From Paenibacillus periandrae (GTDB lineage Bacteria > Bacillota > Bacilli > Paenibacillales > NBRC-103111), in assembly GCF_022458865.1 (NCBI RefSeq), contig NZ_JAJNMU010000012.1, forward strand, positions 1-64,000: a DNA stretch of 64,000 nucleotides, in the 5' to 3' direction. Shown here piece after piece: positions 16,260 through 27,308 of this stretch. Made by a program: the position numbers and the translations under genes. Numbering within the stretch: position 1 is the stretch's first letter; every line of letters starts with the position of its first letter. The notes under the pieces were generated by a model, which saw only the letters and a program-made list of their open reading frames with translations, was not told the DNA's origin and made no database searches.

Positions 16260-16374
16260 AATATCAGTATATAAGTTTTCAGCGGAGCTGAATATTCTGA
16301 TATTGCAAGAAAAGCTACATTTGTAACACGGATGTATCTTCACCGAATAGGCTTCGATCAGAAGCTTCTCTTAA
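16260..16374. repeat. Structured intergenic repeat, copy 1
   Basis: Copy 1 of a ~117-bp element. Hairpin A: AATATCAG (16260-16267) / CTGATATT (16297-16304) around an inner TTCAGC-GGA-GCTGAA. Hairpin B: AAGAAAAGCT (16307-16316) pairs imperfectly with AGCTTCTCTT. The arms of hairpin A differ from copies 2 and 3 yet stay complementary, a covariation-like sign that the structure matters. Confidence 0.8.
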
Positions 16375-16375
16375 G

Positions 16376-16493
16376 AGATAAGAATTTATATGTTTTCAGC
16401 GAAGCTGAACGAATTCTTATCTCGCAAGAAAAGCTACATTTAAAACACGGATGTATCTTCACCGAATAGGCTTCGATCAGAAGCTTTTCTTAT
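16376..16493. repeat. Structured intergenic repeat, copy 2
   Basis: Tandem to copy 1. Hairpin A: AGATAAGAATT (16376-16386) / AATTCTTATCT (16412-16422), inner TTCAGC-GAA-GCTGAA. Hairpin B: AAGAAAAGCT (16426-16435) / AGCTTTTCTT (16482-16491). The stretch ACACGGATGTATCTTCACCG is shared with copy 1. Confidence 0.85.
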
Positions 16494-16604
16494 TGCTTTA
16501 CTTATAACCCGCATATAGCGTCATAGCTGCTGCGGATTTCTTTTTACAATCCGATAATGTCATAATGATATTATTGAGACTGCCCTCGTGGAAGGATGGT
16601 TACG

Positions 16605-17150
16605 ATGAAAGCACTTATTGTCATTGATTACACGGTTGATTTTGTAGTTGGGAAGCTGCCTTGCGGTGAGCCGGGAATCGAGATTGAACAGCGGATTGCC
16701 GAGCTTACGGATACTTTTGTCACTCATAATGATTTTGTCGTTATGGCTGTCGATCTGCATGATGAGCTTGACGTCTATCACCCGGAGCACCGACTGTTCC
16801 CACCTCATAATATTAAGGGTACGGAAGGCAGGGCATTATATGGTAAACTGGATGAAGTGTATCAAACCCATCGTGACCAGATCTACTGGATGGACAAAAC
16901 CCGCTACAGCGCATTTGCCGGTACGGACCTGGAACTTCAGCTGCGGGCAAGAGACATTAAAGAGCTTCACCTGATTGGAGTCTGCACGGATATCTGTGTG
17001 CTGCATACGGCCGTGGATGCCTACAATCGAGGCTTTAACATTGTCGTACACCGTGATGCGGTTGCGAGCTTTAATCCGGCAGGGCATGAGTGGGCGCTGG
17101 GACATTTTCAACATACGCTTGGAGCAACTATTTTATCATATAGGGGATGA
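16605..17150 (+). CDS. pncA: Nicotinamidase (isochorismatase-fold)
   Basis: 181 residues. Catalytic triad positions are visible: Asp in [11 protein letters not shown], Lys in MDKTRYSAF and Cys in [12 protein letters not shown]. The metal-binding pattern [20 protein letters not shown] followed by GTEGR is typical of nicotinamidases. It hydrolyses nicotinamide to nicotinate. ATG 16605 is preferred because GGAAGG at 16590 is correctly spaced. It is the first gene of a three-gene salvage operon; its stop overlaps the nadE start (ATGA). Confidence 0.9.
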   Translation: MKALIVIDYTVDFVVGKLPCGEPGIEIEQRIAELTDTFVTHNDFVVMAVDLHDELDVYHPEHRLFPPHNIKGTEGRALYGKLDEVYQTHRDQIYWMDKTRYSAFAGTDLELQLRARDIKELHLIGVCTDICVLHTAVDAYNRGFNIVVHRDAVASFNPAGHEWALGHFQHTLGATILSYRG

Positions 17151-18016
17151 AGATATTGACTAAACCAACTGTACAACAACACATTCAAGAAGTACTGCAT
17201 GTTCTTCCCAAGATTGATGCCGAACAGGAAATTCGCCGCAGGGTCGATTTTTTGAAAAGCTATTTGCTGTCCACCAAGGCGGAGGGTTATGTTCTCGGTA
17301 TATCGGGGGGGCAGGATTCGACACTTACGGGGAAGCTTGCGCAAATCGCTGTAGATGAGCTGAATCAAGAGATAACGGATCCTACAGGTATTGCCGGTGA
17401 AGGGTATCGATTCATTACAGTCCGATTGCCTTATGGCGTGCAGCAGGACGAGGCAGACGCACAGATGGCTTTATCCTTCATTCAGCCTTCGAAAAACATT
17501 ACTGTCAATATCCAACCTGCTGTCGATGCATCAGCAGCCCAGTTTGAGCAAGCGACAGGTGAGAAGCTGAGCGATTTTCTGAAGGGAAATATTAAAGCCA
17601 GAGAACGGATGAAGGTGCAGTATGATCTGGCTGCCCATTACCGGATGCTGGTTCTGGGAACCGATCATGCGGCAGAGGCCGTCAGCGGATTTTTTACCAA
17701 ACATGGTGATGGCGCCTGCGATGCAGCCCCTATATACGGCTTGAATAAACGTCAGGGCAAGGAGCTGCTCAAGCATTTGGGATGTCCGGAGCTGCTCTAT
17801 TTGAAGAAGCCGACGGCGGACCTTGAGGATTTGAAGCCGGGTCTGCCGGATGAAGTTGCCCTTGGTGTAACTTATGAGGAAATCGATACGTATCTGGAGG
17901 GCGGGGTGCTGTCCGATGCCGCCAAGGATATTATTGAACGACGTTATCAAAGGACCGAGCACAAGCGCAATGCCGCTGTCACTGTGTACGATGATTGGTG
18001 GAAGGAGAGATTGTAA
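17147..18016 (+). CDS. nadE: NH3-dependent NAD+ synthetase
   Basis: 289 residues, with the ATP-pyrophosphatase P-loop [17 protein letters not shown], the VRLPYGVQ segment, [16 protein letters not shown], the [22 protein letters not shown] substrate loop and [17 protein letters not shown]. It has no N-terminal glutaminase domain, so it uses ammonia to amidate nicotinate adenine dinucleotide. It is slightly longer than E. coli NadE (275). It overlaps pncA by 4 bp and abuts pncB. Confidence 0.95.
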   Translation: MKILTKPTVQQHIQEVLHVLPKIDAEQEIRRRVDFLKSYLLSTKAEGYVLGISGGQDSTLTGKLAQIAVDELNQEITDPTGIAGEGYRFITVRLPYGVQQDEADAQMALSFIQPSKNITVNIQPAVDASAAQFEQATGEKLSDFLKGNIKARERMKVQYDLAAHYRMLVLGTDHAAEAVSGFFTKHGDGACDAAPIYGLNKRQGKELLKHLGCPELLYLKKPTADLEDLKPGLPDEVALGVTYEEIDTYLEGGVLSDAAKDIIERRYQRTEHKRNAAVTVYDDWWKERL

Positions 18017-19471
18017 ATGTCGTACGATAATTTGACGCTGCACACGGATAAGTATCAGATTAATATGATGTATGCGCATTGGAAGAACGGAACGGATTCC
18101 CATCAAGCGGTATTCGAGGCTTTCTTTCGCAAGCTGCCTTTTGGCAATGGTTATGCTGTGTTTGCCGGGCTTGAGCGAATTATTAACTATATTAACCATT
18201 TGCAATTTGACGAGGAAACAATCCGTTATTTACAAGAGCAGGAGGAAGAATACGATCCGGCTTTCCTCGAAAAGCTGCGAGGCTTCCGCTTTACAGGCAA
18301 TATTAGCGCAGTTCCTGAGGGTACAATTGTGTTTGCCAACGAGCCGTTGATTCGCGTGGAAGGGAAAATATTTGAAGCTCAGCTTGTCGAGACGGCTCTG
18401 TTGAATTTTATGAACTTCCAAACCTTGATTGCGACCAAGGCTTCGCGGATTCGTCAAGTCGCACCCGAGGATACGCTAATGGAATTTGGGACTCGCAGAG
18501 CCCAGGAAGCGGATGCTGCCATATGGGGGGCACGGGCTGCTTACATTGCCGGTTTCGATGCGACCTCGAATATGCGGGCAGGAATGCTGTTCGGGATTCC
18601 ATCCAAAGGTACGCATGCTCATGCGTGGGTACAGGACCATGATACGGAGGAAGAGGCTTTTCGCCATTATGCCGCTGCGCTGCCGAATCAGGTGACATTG
18701 CTTGTGGATACGTACGATACGTTGAGATATGGGGTTCCCAATGCGATCAAGGTTGCCAAATGGATGGAGCAGCAAGGAAAAAGAATGTCTGCAATTCGAC
18801 TGGACAGCGGAGATTTGGCGTACCTCTCAAAGACGGCAAGGAAGATGTTCGATGAAGCGGACTTGCCTTACGTAAAGATTGTGGCTTCGAACGATCTTGA
18901 TGAGAATATCATATTTAATCTGAAGGCTCAGGGAGCCCGGATCGATAGCTGGGGGGTGGGTACACAGCTGATTACGGCTGCTGATCAACCTTCTCTCGGA
19001 GGTGTGTATAAGCTCGTTGCGCGTGAAAAAGCGGGAGCTTTCGTGCCTGTGATCAAAATTTCGGGAAATCCTGAGAAGGTATCGACTCCTGGTATCAAGG
19101 AAGCCTATCGGCTTATAAGCAAGCAAACCGGTAAAGCAGAAGCCGATTGTGTGACTCTTGTTGGGGAAACGGATGTATTACAGGGCAAGAGACTGAAGCT
19201 GTACGACAAGCTGCATCCTTACTTATTCAAATATGTTGACAATTATGACGCTGTTCCACTGCTCAAGCCGATTTTTCAAGCTGGTAAACAGGTATATGAG
19301 CTTCCCGAGCTGGAACAAATTCGTGAATACCACCGTCAGCAGTTGACTCAGTTCTGGCCGGAATATTTGCGGAAGCTTAATCCGGAGGTGTATCTGATTG
19401 ACCTGAGCGCCAAAGCGTGGCAGCAGAAGATGGATCTTATCCACGATTATACGAGTGCCAAATTGGAATAA
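18017..19471 (+). CDS. pncB: Nicotinate phosphoribosyltransferase
   Basis: 484 residues: LHTDKYQINMMYAHW at the N-terminus, FEAFFRKLPFGNGYAVFAGLE, FGTRRAQEADAAIWGARAAY, and GIPSKGTHAHAWV containing the histidine that is phosphorylated during ATP-coupled catalysis. IRLDSGDLAYLSK and VGTQLITAADQPSLGGVYKL follow. It converts nicotinate and PRPP to nicotinate mononucleotide. Its ATG directly follows the nadE stop. Together with pncA and nadE it forms most of the Preiss-Handler salvage route; nadD is not in the window. Confidence 0.95.
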   Translation: MSYDNLTLHTDKYQINMMYAHWKNGTDSHQAVFEAFFRKLPFGNGYAVFAGLERIINYINHLQFDEETIRYLQEQEEEYDPAFLEKLRGFRFTGNISAVPEGTIVFANEPLIRVEGKIFEAQLVETALLNFMNFQTLIATKASRIRQVAPEDTLMEFGTRRAQEADAAIWGARAAYIAGFDATSNMRAGMLFGIPSKGTHAHAWVQDHDTEEEAFRHYAAALPNQVTLLVDTYDTLRYGVPNAIKVAKWMEQQGKRMSAIRLDSGDLAYLSKTARKMFDEADLPYVKIVASNDLDENIIFNLKAQGARIDSWGVGTQLITAADQPSLGGVYKLVAREKAGAFVPVIKISGNPEKVSTPGIKEAYRLISKQTGKAEADCVTLVGETDVLQGKRLKLYDKLHPYLFKYVDNYDAVPLLKPIFQAGKQVYELPELEQIREYHRQQLTQFWPEYLRKLNPEVYLIDLSAKAWQQKMDLIHDYTSAKLE

Positions 19472-19535
19472 AGCGATGAATTCTTGCTATAGGTCTATTG
19501 ATCCAAGATGGATGCTTACTCAACGTGTTGCTCTA

Positions 19536-19565
19536 AAAGAGGCCCAGAAGGGCTTCTTTTTTGTT
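19536..19565 (+). terminator. Terminator of NAD-salvage operon
   Basis: AAGAGGCCC pairs with GGGCTTCTT around an AGAA loop, followed by T6. Confidence 0.85.
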
Positions 19566-19743
19566 GTGTCATTTCACACATTTAAGGACTTGTGAAGTTT
19601 GTAACTATGGGTAAAAATGTGTAAAATATATTGTATTAGTGTCATTATTCCCTAATAAAACTTAGGTAGCTACACATGGAATCGAGCCGAAAAAGGAACT
19701 CATTTACCTGATTATAAATTTATGCATAGAAAGGACCTTGACA

Positions 19744-22700
19744 ATGCCGGAGCAGGAATGGAATGGAGAATCGGTCAAAGATGTATTGGATACTGGAGAG
19801 CTTCTTAATGCGTTAATGGCACTGAAAAAAGGCAACTTTTCTTATCGCTTGCCTTATGATCATACGGGCGTTGCGGGCAAGATCGCTGATACATTCAACG
19901 AAATCATGGATATGCAGGAAAACCTTGTGACCGAGGTTCAGACCGTGGCTAAGGTTGTAGGTAAAGAAGGTCAGCTTTCCCGAAGATTCTCACACAAAAA
20001 TACAGGCGGTTCATGGGACACCGTAGTCGAGTCGCTCAATGGTCTCGTCATAGACCTGATACAACCGACCAGTGAGATGGTCCGTGTTATTAACGCGGTC
20101 GCCCAGGGAGACTTGTCGCAAAAGGTCGAGCTGGAGTTCGAAGGACGCGCATTGACAGGGGAATTTCAAAGAACGGCTACCAACATTAATATGATGGTGA
20201 ACCAGCTCAGCACCTTTGCCTCGGAAGTCACGCGGGTAGCGCGCGAGGTCGGTACAGACGGCAAGCTGGGTGGTCAGGCGGATGTTAAAGGTGTATCGGG
20301 CACATGGAAGGATCTTACCGACGGCGTTAACAATATGGCTAGCAATTTAACGGATCAGGTGCGTAATATAGCTGCAGTGACTACGGCGGTTGCGAATGGC
20401 GATTTGTCCAAGCAAATTACCGTTAACGCCAAAGGCGAGATCATGGAGCTCAAAAATACGATCAATACGATGGTGGATCAGCTGTCGACTTTTTCTTCCG
20501 AGGTTACACGGGTTGCCCGTGAGGTAGGTACGGAAGGAAAGCTGGGTGGACAAGCAGATGTTAAGGGTGTATCCGGCACGTGGAGAGATCTAACGGAAAG
20601 CGTTAACTATATGGCCTCCAACTTGACGAATCAGGTGCGTAATATCGCAGTCGTTACCACCGCAGTTGCCAATGGAGATCTATCCAAAAAAATAACAGCA
20701 GATGTGCAGGGTGAAATCCTTGAGCTGAAAAATACAATCAATACGATGGTAGACCAATTATCGACATTTGCTTCCGAGGTTACCCGGATGGCTCGTGAGG
20801 TAGGAACGGAAGGGATACTGGGTGGACAGGCAGAGGTAAGCGGCGTTGACGGTACGTGGCGTGATTTGACAGAAAGCGTTAACTACATGGCCAGCAATTT
20901 AACGAATCAGGTGCGGAACATAGCGGAAGTAACCACAGCCGTTGCGAAGGGCGATTTGTCAAAAACGATAACCGTAGATGCCAAGGGTGAAATCCTGCAG
21001 CTGAAAAGCACGATTAATACGATGGTGGATCAGCTCAGTAACTTTGCCTCTGAGGTAACTCGGGTGGCACGTGAGGTGTCGACGGAAGGGAAGCTCGGAG
21101 GACAAGCGGATGTTAAGGACGTATCGGGCACTTGGAAGGATTTAACCGATAATGTTAACTTCATGGCGGGGACATTGACTGATCAGGTGCGGAACATAGC
21201 GGAAGTTACGACAGCGGTTGCAAAAGGTGACCTGTCGAAGCAAATTACCGTTAATGCGCGCGGCGAGATTCTTGAGCTGAAAAACACAATCAATACGATG
21301 GTGGAGCAGCTGTCGACGTTTGCCTCTGAGGTAACACGTGTAGCGCGTGAGGTGTCGACGGAAGGGAAGCTTGGCGGACAAGCCGACGTTAAGGACGTAT
21401 CGGGTACCTGGAAGGATTTAACGGACAACGTTAACTTCATGGCGGGGACATTGACCGATCAGGTGCGGAACATAGCGGAAGTCACAACGGCAGTAGCGAA
21501 GGGTGATCTATCCAAGCAGATTACGGTTAATGCGCGCGGTGAAATTTTGGAATTGAAAAACACGATCAATACGATGGTGGATCAACTGTCGACGTTTGCC
21601 TCCGAGGTTACGCGTGTAGCCCGTGAGGTCGGTACGCTCGGGATGCTGGGTGGACAAGCACAGGTTACAGGCGTTGCCGGTACATGGCGCGATTTGACGG
21701 AGAGCGTTAACTACATGGCGTCAAATTTAACGAATCAGGTGCGTAATATCGCAGTCGTCACCACAGCGGTAGCGAACGGCGACCTGTCGAAGAAAATTAC
21801 GGCAGACGTTCAGGGTGAAATCCTTGAGCTGAAAAACACAATTAATACGATGGTGGATCAGCTCTCAACGTTTGCCTCCGAGGTTACGCGTGTAGCTCGT
21901 GAGGTGGGTACGGAAGGGAAGCTGGGCAGCCAGGCGCAGGTTAAAGGCGTTGGTGGCACATGGAAGGACTTGACGGACACCGTTAACTATATGGCGAGCA
22001 ACCTGACCATCCAGATGCGCAATATTGCGGGCGTGACGACAGCGGTTGCCAATGGCGATCTTTCCAAAAAAATTACCGTAGATGTTAAAGGTGAACTGCT
22101 TGAGCTGAAAAACACGATTAATACGATGGTGGATCAGCTTAATTCATTTGCCTCGGAGGTAACACGTGTGGCCCGTGAGGTCGGTACGGACGGTAAGCTT
22201 GGCGGTCAATCCCAGGTGCGCGGCGTAGGCGGGATCTGGAAGGACTTGACGGATAACGTTAATATTATGGCGACGAACTTAACCGATCAGGTGCGGGGAA
22301 TTGCGAAGGTTGTAACCGCCGTTGCCAATGGTAATATGAAGCAGAAGCTGACGGTGGAAGCCAAGGGTGAAATCGCAGAACTGACGGATACGATCAATAA
22401 TATGATCGATACGCTCGCTACCTTCGCAGACCAGGTTACGACGGTTGCTCGTGAGGTAGGCGCGGAAGGTAAACTAGGCGGGCAAGCGAACGTTCCGGGT
22501 GCCGCGGGAACCTGGCGTGATTTAACGGACAATGTTAACTATATGGCGAGTACGCTGACCACACAGGTTCGAGCGATCACTAACGTGGCGACGGCCGTGA
22601 CGAAGGGCGATTTGTCCAGAACCATTGATGTCGCTACAGCCGGTGAATTAACAACGCTGAAGGATAACATGAATGAAATGATTCGCAATCTGAAGGAAAC

Positions 22701-25512
22701 GACCCGAATCAATACGGAACAGGATTGGCTGAAAACCAACCTGGCGAAGTTTTCCCGATTGCTGCAGGGTCAGCGTGACCTGTTTGCCGTGTGCCGGATG
22801 ATCTTGAGTGAGCTGGCTCCGTTGGTATCCATGCAGCACGGTGTGTTTTATATTAACGAGCCGGTAAGCGGCGTCCCTGTATTGAAGCTGTTTGCGAGCT
22901 ATGCTTATCATCAGCGTAAGCATTTATCCAATGAATACCGTGCAGGCGAGGGTCTTGTCGGGCAGTGTCTGATCGAGAACCAGCGGATTTTACTAACCAA
23001 TGTACCTTCTGATTATGTGATGATTTCCTCCGGGCTGGGAGAAGCAACACCGCTTAATATTGTGCTACTCCCGATTATATTCGAGGAGCAGGTACTGGCT
23101 GTTCTGGAATTGGCTTCCTTCCGTGCCTTCAGCGAAATTGATCTGGCCTTCCTGGATCAATTGACAGAATCCATCGGAATTGTGATCAACACGATGCAGG
23201 CGAACCAACGGACGGAGGAGCTGTTGATGCAATCGCAATCTCTGACCGAAGAGCTGCAGAAGCAGCAAAATGAGCTGCAAACGACAAACGAAGAGCTGGA
23301 GGATAAAGCCAAGCTGCTCGTTATTCAAAAGGCAGAGGTGGAAAGCAAAAACAATGAGGTCGAGGTAGCAAAGCGTTTCCTGGAGGAAAAAGCCGAGCAG
23401 CTGGTGCTGACCTCCAAATACAAATCGGAGTTTTTGGCCAATATGTCGCATGAGCTGAGAACTCCGCTTAATTCACTGCTGCTGCTCGCCGAACAGCTTG
23501 TTGATAATCCGGATGAGAACCTGACCGATATTCAAGTGAAATTTGCCAAAACGATTCAGGACTCCGGATTTGATCTGCTCAATCTGATCAACGATATTCT
23601 GGATTTATCCAAGATTGAGTCGGGAACGGTTACACCTGAATTCAACGAAACCTCGATTAAAGAGATTACCGACGGGTTGGATCGTACCTTCCGTCATATG
23701 ATTGATAACAAGAGACTTGATTATTTGATCAAAATCGAGCCCAATGTACCTAAAACTATTTTGACCGACTCCAAAAGGCTTCAGCAGATTCTGAAAAATC
23801 TATTGTCCAATGCGTTCAAATTCACGGAGCAAGGTCAGGTCATGCTGTTGATTCGAAGAGCTTTGAATGACTGGAGTCCTGATCATGATCTGCTGAATCG
23901 TGCCAAAATGGTATTGTGCTTCTCGGTTAGTGATACAGGTATTGGAATTCCGAAGGAAAAGCAGCAGATTATCTTTGAAGCCTTCCAGCAAGCGGACGGC
24001 AGCACAAATCGGGAATATGGGGGGACAGGTCTGGGACTAGCCATTTCACGGGAAATTGCGACCATGCTCGGCGGTGAGCTGACTTTGTTCAGTATAGCAG
24101 GCAAAGGAAGTACTTTTAACCTGTATCTGCCTCTGGATGTCGATGTGCCGGATTCGGATGTGAAGCAGAAGTATATTCCGGAAGTCATAGATGTAACTCC
24201 ATTGAAGCGGAACCGCGGCTACCAGAATAATATAGAGGAATTGATCATCGATGATCGGGACGACATCCAGCCCGGAGATCGTGTATTCGTAATTATTGAG
24301 GATGATCAGAAGTTCAACGAAATTTTGCTGGATGTGCTTCACAAAAAAGGGATCAAAGCGATCATCACCAATAAAGGCTCAAATGTGCTGGAGCTAGTTA
24401 ACCAATATAAGCCAGTCGCTATTACCCTTGATTTGCATCTGAAGGATACGGACGGGTGGCTGGTCATTGAGCATCTCAAGAATGATATGAGTGTCCGTGA
24501 CATTCCGGTCTGTGTCATCTCGGTTGAGGAGGATGTCATTCAACTGATGCAGAAGGGCGTCTTTGATTACATTTGTAAACCGGTAACGAAGGAAGATCTG
24601 GACAATGCTCTCGATAAGCTGAACAGCTTTGCAGATAAAATGGTTCGTCAGCTGTTAGTTGTGGTACGTGATGAGCAACGACGTAAAGAATTTGTGAGTA
24701 TGATCGATAATAAGGACATCAAGATTACGGCAGTCGATACGTCCCGTAAGGCACTTAATCAATTTAAAACGAAAAGCTTTGATTGTGTGCTGGTAGACAA
24801 TGATTTGACGGATATGAAGTTCATTCAGCTGGTTCGCGAAATGCAAAAAAGCTCCAAAAACAAATATCTTCCTATTGTTATCAATCCAAGCAGAAAACAC
24901 ACAGTGGAAGAAGCAAACGATCTGGAAGATTTGATGAAAACAGCTGTTGTGAAGGAAGTCAAATCATCGATTCAAATACTGGATGAGACAAGCCTGTTTC
25001 TGCATCGCAAGGCGGAGAACCTTCCAGAAGGGCCGCGGGAAACGCTTGTGAAGCATTTACAGTCTGATGCGATGATCGAATCCAAAAAGGTGCTTGTTGT
25101 CGATGACGACATCCGTAATATTTTTGCCCTGACCACGATATTGGAGCGTCATAGCATGAAGGTGTATGCGGCTGAAAATGGTAATGATGCGATTGCTATT
25201 TTGCAGCAAAATCCCGATATTCAGATCGTATTGATGGATATTATGATGCCGGTAATGGATGGCTATGAAACTACACGAGCTATACGTGAAAAGCCTGAGT
25301 TTAAGGATCTGCCTATTATTGCCCTGACAGCCAAAGCCATGAAGGGAGATCGGGAGCAGTGTCTGGAAGCAGGAGCTTCTGACTATATTACGAAACCGGT
25401 CAACAGTGCCCATTTGTTAACGATGATTCGCAACTGGTTAACCGGGGATGACAGCCTGGAAGAGGACTCCAAAGCCCAGCCTCAAGGTTATCATAAAATT
25501 TTCACAACATAA
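19744..25512 (+). CDS. Soluble poly-HAMP hybrid histidine kinase
   Basis: 1922 residues with no membrane segment. About residues 15-980 are about ten 92-residue units, each with HAMP-like helices ([23 protein letters not shown] ... [11 protein letters not shown]). A GAF-like domain follows (about 1010-1165), then a coiled coil. The HisKA motif [12 protein letters not shown] has the phospho-accepting H1236. HATPase motifs include DTGIGIP and [10 protein letters not shown]. Three receiver-like domains follow: REC1 (D1563 in TLDLHLKD), a degenerate REC2 (D1685) and a canonical REC3 (D1832 in [12 protein letters not shown]). The layout resembles fungal group III kinases. ATG 19744 with AAAGGA upstream is preferred over TTG 19738. 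Confidence 0.9.
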   Translation: MPEQEWNGESVKDVLDTGELLNALMALKKGNFSYRLPYDHTGVAGKIADTFNEIMDMQENLVTEVQTVAKVVGKEGQLSRRFSHKNTGGSWDTVVESLNGLVIDLIQPTSEMVRVINAVAQGDLSQKVELEFEGRALTGEFQRTATNINMMVNQLSTFASEVTRVAREVGTDGKLGGQADVKGVSGTWKDLTDGVNNMASNLTDQVRNIAAVTTAVANGDLSKQITVNAKGEIMELKNTINTMVDQLSTFSSEVTRVAREVGTEGKLGGQADVKGVSGTWRDLTESVNYMASNLTNQVRNIAVVTTAVANGDLSKKITADVQGEILELKNTINTMVDQLSTFASEVTRMAREVGTEGILGGQAEVSGVDGTWRDLTESVNYMASNLTNQVRNIAEVTTAVAKGDLSKTITVDAKGEILQLKSTINTMVDQLSNFASEVTRVAREVSTEGKLGGQADVKDVSGTWKDLTDNVNFMAGTLTDQVRNIAEVTTAVAKGDLSKQITVNARGEILELKNTINTMVEQLSTFASEVTRVAREVSTEGKLGGQADVKDVSGTWKDLTDNVNFMAGTLTDQVRNIAEVTTAVAKGDLSKQITVNARGEILELKNTINTMVDQLSTFASEVTRVAREVGTLGMLGGQAQVTGVAGTWRDLTESVNYMASNLTNQVRNIAVVTTAVANGDLSKKITADVQGEILELKNTINTMVDQLSTFASEVTRVAREVGTEGKLGSQAQVKGVGGTWKDLTDTVNYMASNLTIQMRNIAGVTTAVANGDLSKKITVDVKGELLELKNTINTMVDQLNSFASEVTRVAREVGTDGKLGGQSQVRGVGGIWKDLTDNVNIMATNLTDQVRGIAKVVTAVANGNMKQKLTVEAKGEIAELTDTINNMIDTLATFADQVTTVAREVGAEGKLGGQANVPGAAGTWRDLTDNVNYMASTLTTQVRAITNVATAVTKGDLSRTIDVATAGELTTLKDNMNEMIRNLKETTRINTEQDWLKTNLAKFSRLLQGQRDLFAVCRMILSELAPLVSMQHGVFYINEPVSGVPVLKLFASYAYHQRKHLSNEYRAGEGLVGQCLIENQRILLTNVPSDYVMISSGLGEATPLNIVLLPIIFEEQVLAVLELASFRAFSEIDLAFLDQLTESIGIVINTMQANQRTEELLMQSQSLTEELQKQQNELQTTNEELEDKAKLLVIQKAEVESKNNEVEVAKRFLEEKAEQLVLTSKYKSEFLANMSHELRTPLNSLLLLAEQLVDNPDENLTDIQVKFAKTIQDSGFDLLNLINDILDLSKIESGTVTPEFNETSIKEITDGLDRTFRHMIDNKRLDYLIKIEPNVPKTILTDSKRLQQILKNLLSNAFKFTEQGQVMLLIRRALNDWSPDHDLLNRAKMVLCFSVSDTGIGIPKEKQQIIFEAFQQADGSTNREYGGTGLGLAISREIATMLGGELTLFSIAGKGSTFNLYLPLDVDVPDSDVKQKYIPEVIDVTPLKRNRGYQNNIEELIIDDRDDIQPGDRVFVIIEDDQKFNEILLDVLHKKGIKAIITNKGSNVLELVNQYKPVAITLDLHLKDTDGWLVIEHLKNDMSVRDIPVCVISVEEDVIQLMQKGVFDYICKPVTKEDLDNALDKLNSFADKMVRQLLVVVRDEQRRKEFVSMIDNKDIKITAVDTSRKALNQFKTKSFDCVLVDNDLTDMKFIQLVREMQKSSKNKYLPIVINPSRKHTVEEANDLEDLMKTAVVKEVKSSIQILDETSLFLHRKAENLPEGPRETLVKHLQSDAMIESKKVLVVDDDIRNIFALTTILERHSMKVYAAENGNDAIAILQQNPDIQIVLMDIMMPVMDGYETTRAIREKPEFKDLPIIALTAKAMKGDREQCLEAGASDYITKPVNSAHLLTMIRNWLTGDDSLEEDSKAQPQGYHKIFTT
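20170..22650 (+). repeat. Tandem 276-bp poly-HAMP coding repeats
   Basis: Nine GTW(K/R)DLT-containing units (one reads GIW), each 92 codons, plus a divergent first unit ([12 protein letters not shown]). Adjacent units, notably those centred near 21.1 and 21.4 kb, are nearly identical in DNA as well as protein (both encode [22 protein letters not shown]). Confidence 0.9.
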
Positions 25513-25552
25513 TCATGCAACATAGGCTCTGATAGTCAGACTTTCATAACTG

Positions 25553-25592
25553 GAACAAGTACCCTGGGACGCTGCTTCTGGGGTACTTGTTC
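25553..25592. terminator. Strong hairpin after the kinase gene
   Basis: GAACAAGTACCC (25553-25564) and GGGTACTTGTTC (25581-25592) are perfect 12-bp arms. There is only a poor T-run after it, so termination is likely but not certain. Confidence 0.6.
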
Positions 25593-25632
25593 GCTTATAT
25601 GGTCAATAAAACCTTTGGAGGGATGGTATCAT

Positions 25633-26361
25633 ATGCTGCTTTTAAAGGAAGGTCCGGCCTATTTGCCACTGGGTGATCAGGTTCTTCTTTTGCAATTTGC
25701 TCAGGAAGTGTCAAAGGAGCTGAATCTGTATATTCATCAGTATGTACAAGCCATTCAAGCAGCCAGGATTAAAGGAATCCGGCAGGTTGTAGCTTCTTTT
25801 TGCAGTATTTCGATCAGTTATGATCCCATATTTATACGTTATCAGCATTTGGTGAATGCGCTGCAGCAAATCGATACGTCAGAGAAAGCAATTGGGGTTC
25901 GCAAGGGGAAGGTGCTGCACATCCCTGTTGTGTATGGAGGAGAATACGGTCAGGATCTGGATGATGTAGCTGATACTGTAGGACTGAGTCCTGAAGAAGT
26001 CGTACGTATCCATTCAAGTGAAGCCTATTTGATTTATATGCTTGGTTTCATTGCAAGTTTTCCCTATTGTGGGGATCTTAATAGTCGGATTTCAGTGCCG
26101 CGGCGTATCAATCCGCGTGTAAAGGTGGAGAAGGGCTCAATTGCAATAGCTAATCAGCAAACGAGTATTTATCCCGTCTCTTCACCAGGTGGCTGGCATA
26201 TTATTGGAAGGACACCACTAAATACGTTTGATCCTTACTCGAATCCACCCAGTTTGTTCAGGGCGGGGGATTATATCAAGTTTGAAGCCATTACAGCTGC
26301 TGAGGCTGAGGGCTGGAATGAACTTACACGAAAAGAGTGGACTGAACTATGGCAGGAATAG
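25633..26361 (+). CDS. pxpB: 5-oxoprolinase subunit PxpB (KipI-like)
   Basis: 242 residues. It starts with a DALR-like part (YLPLGDQVLLLQFA), then the cyclophilin-like domain with IPVVYGGEYGQDLDDVA and YMLGFIASFPYCGDLNSRISVPRR, ending SSPGGWHIIGRTPL. The usual GFTPGFPYLGGL motif is altered to GFIASFPYCGDL. PxpB acts with PxpA and PxpC in ATP-dependent cleavage of 5-oxoproline to glutamate. GGAGGG lies 10 bp ahead of ATG 25633. It overlaps pxpC by 13 bp. No pxpA is seen next to it. Confidence 0.85.
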   Translation: MLLLKEGPAYLPLGDQVLLLQFAQEVSKELNLYIHQYVQAIQAARIKGIRQVVASFCSISISYDPIFIRYQHLVNALQQIDTSEKAIGVRKGKVLHIPVVYGGEYGQDLDDVADTVGLSPEEVVRIHSSEAYLIYMLGFIASFPYCGDLNSRISVPRRINPRVKVEKGSIAIANQQTSIYPVSSPGGWHIIGRTPLNTFDPYSNPPSLFRAGDYIKFEAITAAEAEGWNELTRKEWTELWQE

Positions 26362-27308
26362 AAATCTTGAAGTCGGGGCTGCTAACTACCGTACAGGATT
26401 TGGGAAGAACGGATTATCGGATGTATGGCGTGAATACGTGTGGGGCGATGGATAGGTTCTCATTGCGATTAGCCAATCTGCTTGTAGGCAATGGGGAGAA
26501 TGAGGCGGCTTTGGAGGTTACACTGATCGGCCCTCATTTGAAATTCATGGAGGACGGTGTGATTGCAGTAACGGGTGGGGACCTTGCCCCAAGACTTAAT
26601 GGTACCGCGATTGGAATGTGGAAAACGATCCTCGTATCCGAAGGAGATATACTCCAATTTGGTCATATGAAGCATGGCTGCCGCTCCTACGTGGCAATCA
26701 AAGGTGGAATCGATGTGCCACTGATTATGGGGAGTCGTTCAACCTTCATTCGCGGCGGCTACGGCGGACTCGAGGGAAGAAGCTTAAGGGAGGGAGATAG
26801 ACTGGATATAGGTCAAGGTGAGCCCCAATTAGCTCGGACTTTGGTTGCAGGTAGAAGCTTGCCTCCAGCTTATAGACCTGACTTTGTGAAAGAACGTCCT
26901 ATCCGCTTTATTCCCGGTCCGCAATTTGATCGTTTCAACGAGACGTCATTGGATACTTTTGTTGCTGATTCCTACACCATCCTGAATGAATCGGATCGTA
27001 TGGGATATCGGCTTAAGGGCCCGCAGCTGCAGCACAAGTCTGGTGCAGATGTGATTTCGGATACAGTTACAATCGGTTCGATACAAGTGCCGGGCGATGG
27101 CCAGCCGATAGTCTTGATGTCAGATTGCCAGGTGACAGGAGGCTACACCCAAATTGGTGTCGTTATCGGCGTAGATATTCCTTATCTGGCTCAAAGAAAA
27201 CCAGGCGATTTCATACAATTTCAGCAAATTGGTATCGAGGATGCCCAGCATTTCTGGAGGGAACAGGAGCGGCTTATTTCTTTGATTAGAATGCATAATG
27301 TTCGCTGA
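26349..27308 (+). CDS. pxpC: 5-oxoprolinase subunit PxpC
   Basis: 319 residues of the allophanate-hydrolase subunit 2/KipA family: SGLLTTVQDLGRTDYRMYGV, MDRFSLRLANLLVGN, YVAIKGGIDVPLIMGSRST, IRFIPGPQFDRF, SDRMGYRLKGP, and GSIQVPGDGQPIVLMSDCQVTGGY near the C-terminus. It forms a complex with PxpB. The C-terminus ends just before a decayed DUF1697 gene. Confidence 0.88.
   Translation: MAGIEILKSGLLTTVQDLGRTDYRMYGVNTCGAMDRFSLRLANLLVGNGENEAALEVTLIGPHLKFMEDGVIAVTGGDLAPRLNGTAIGMWKTILVSEGDILQFGHMKHGCRSYVAIKGGIDVPLIMGSRSTFIRGGYGGLEGRSLREGDRLDIGQGEPQLARTLVAGRSLPPAYRPDFVKERPIRFIPGPQFDRFNETSLDTFVADSYTILNESDRMGYRLKGPQLQHKSGADVISDTVTIGSIQVPGDGQPIVLMSDCQVTGGYTQIGVVIGVDIPYLAQRKPGDFIQFQQIGIEDAQHFWREQERLISLIRMHNVR

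Noticed and set aside
22287-23451. Minus-strand ORFs across the poly-HAMP kinase
   Set aside because: Antisense to a clearly coding, domain-rich frame.
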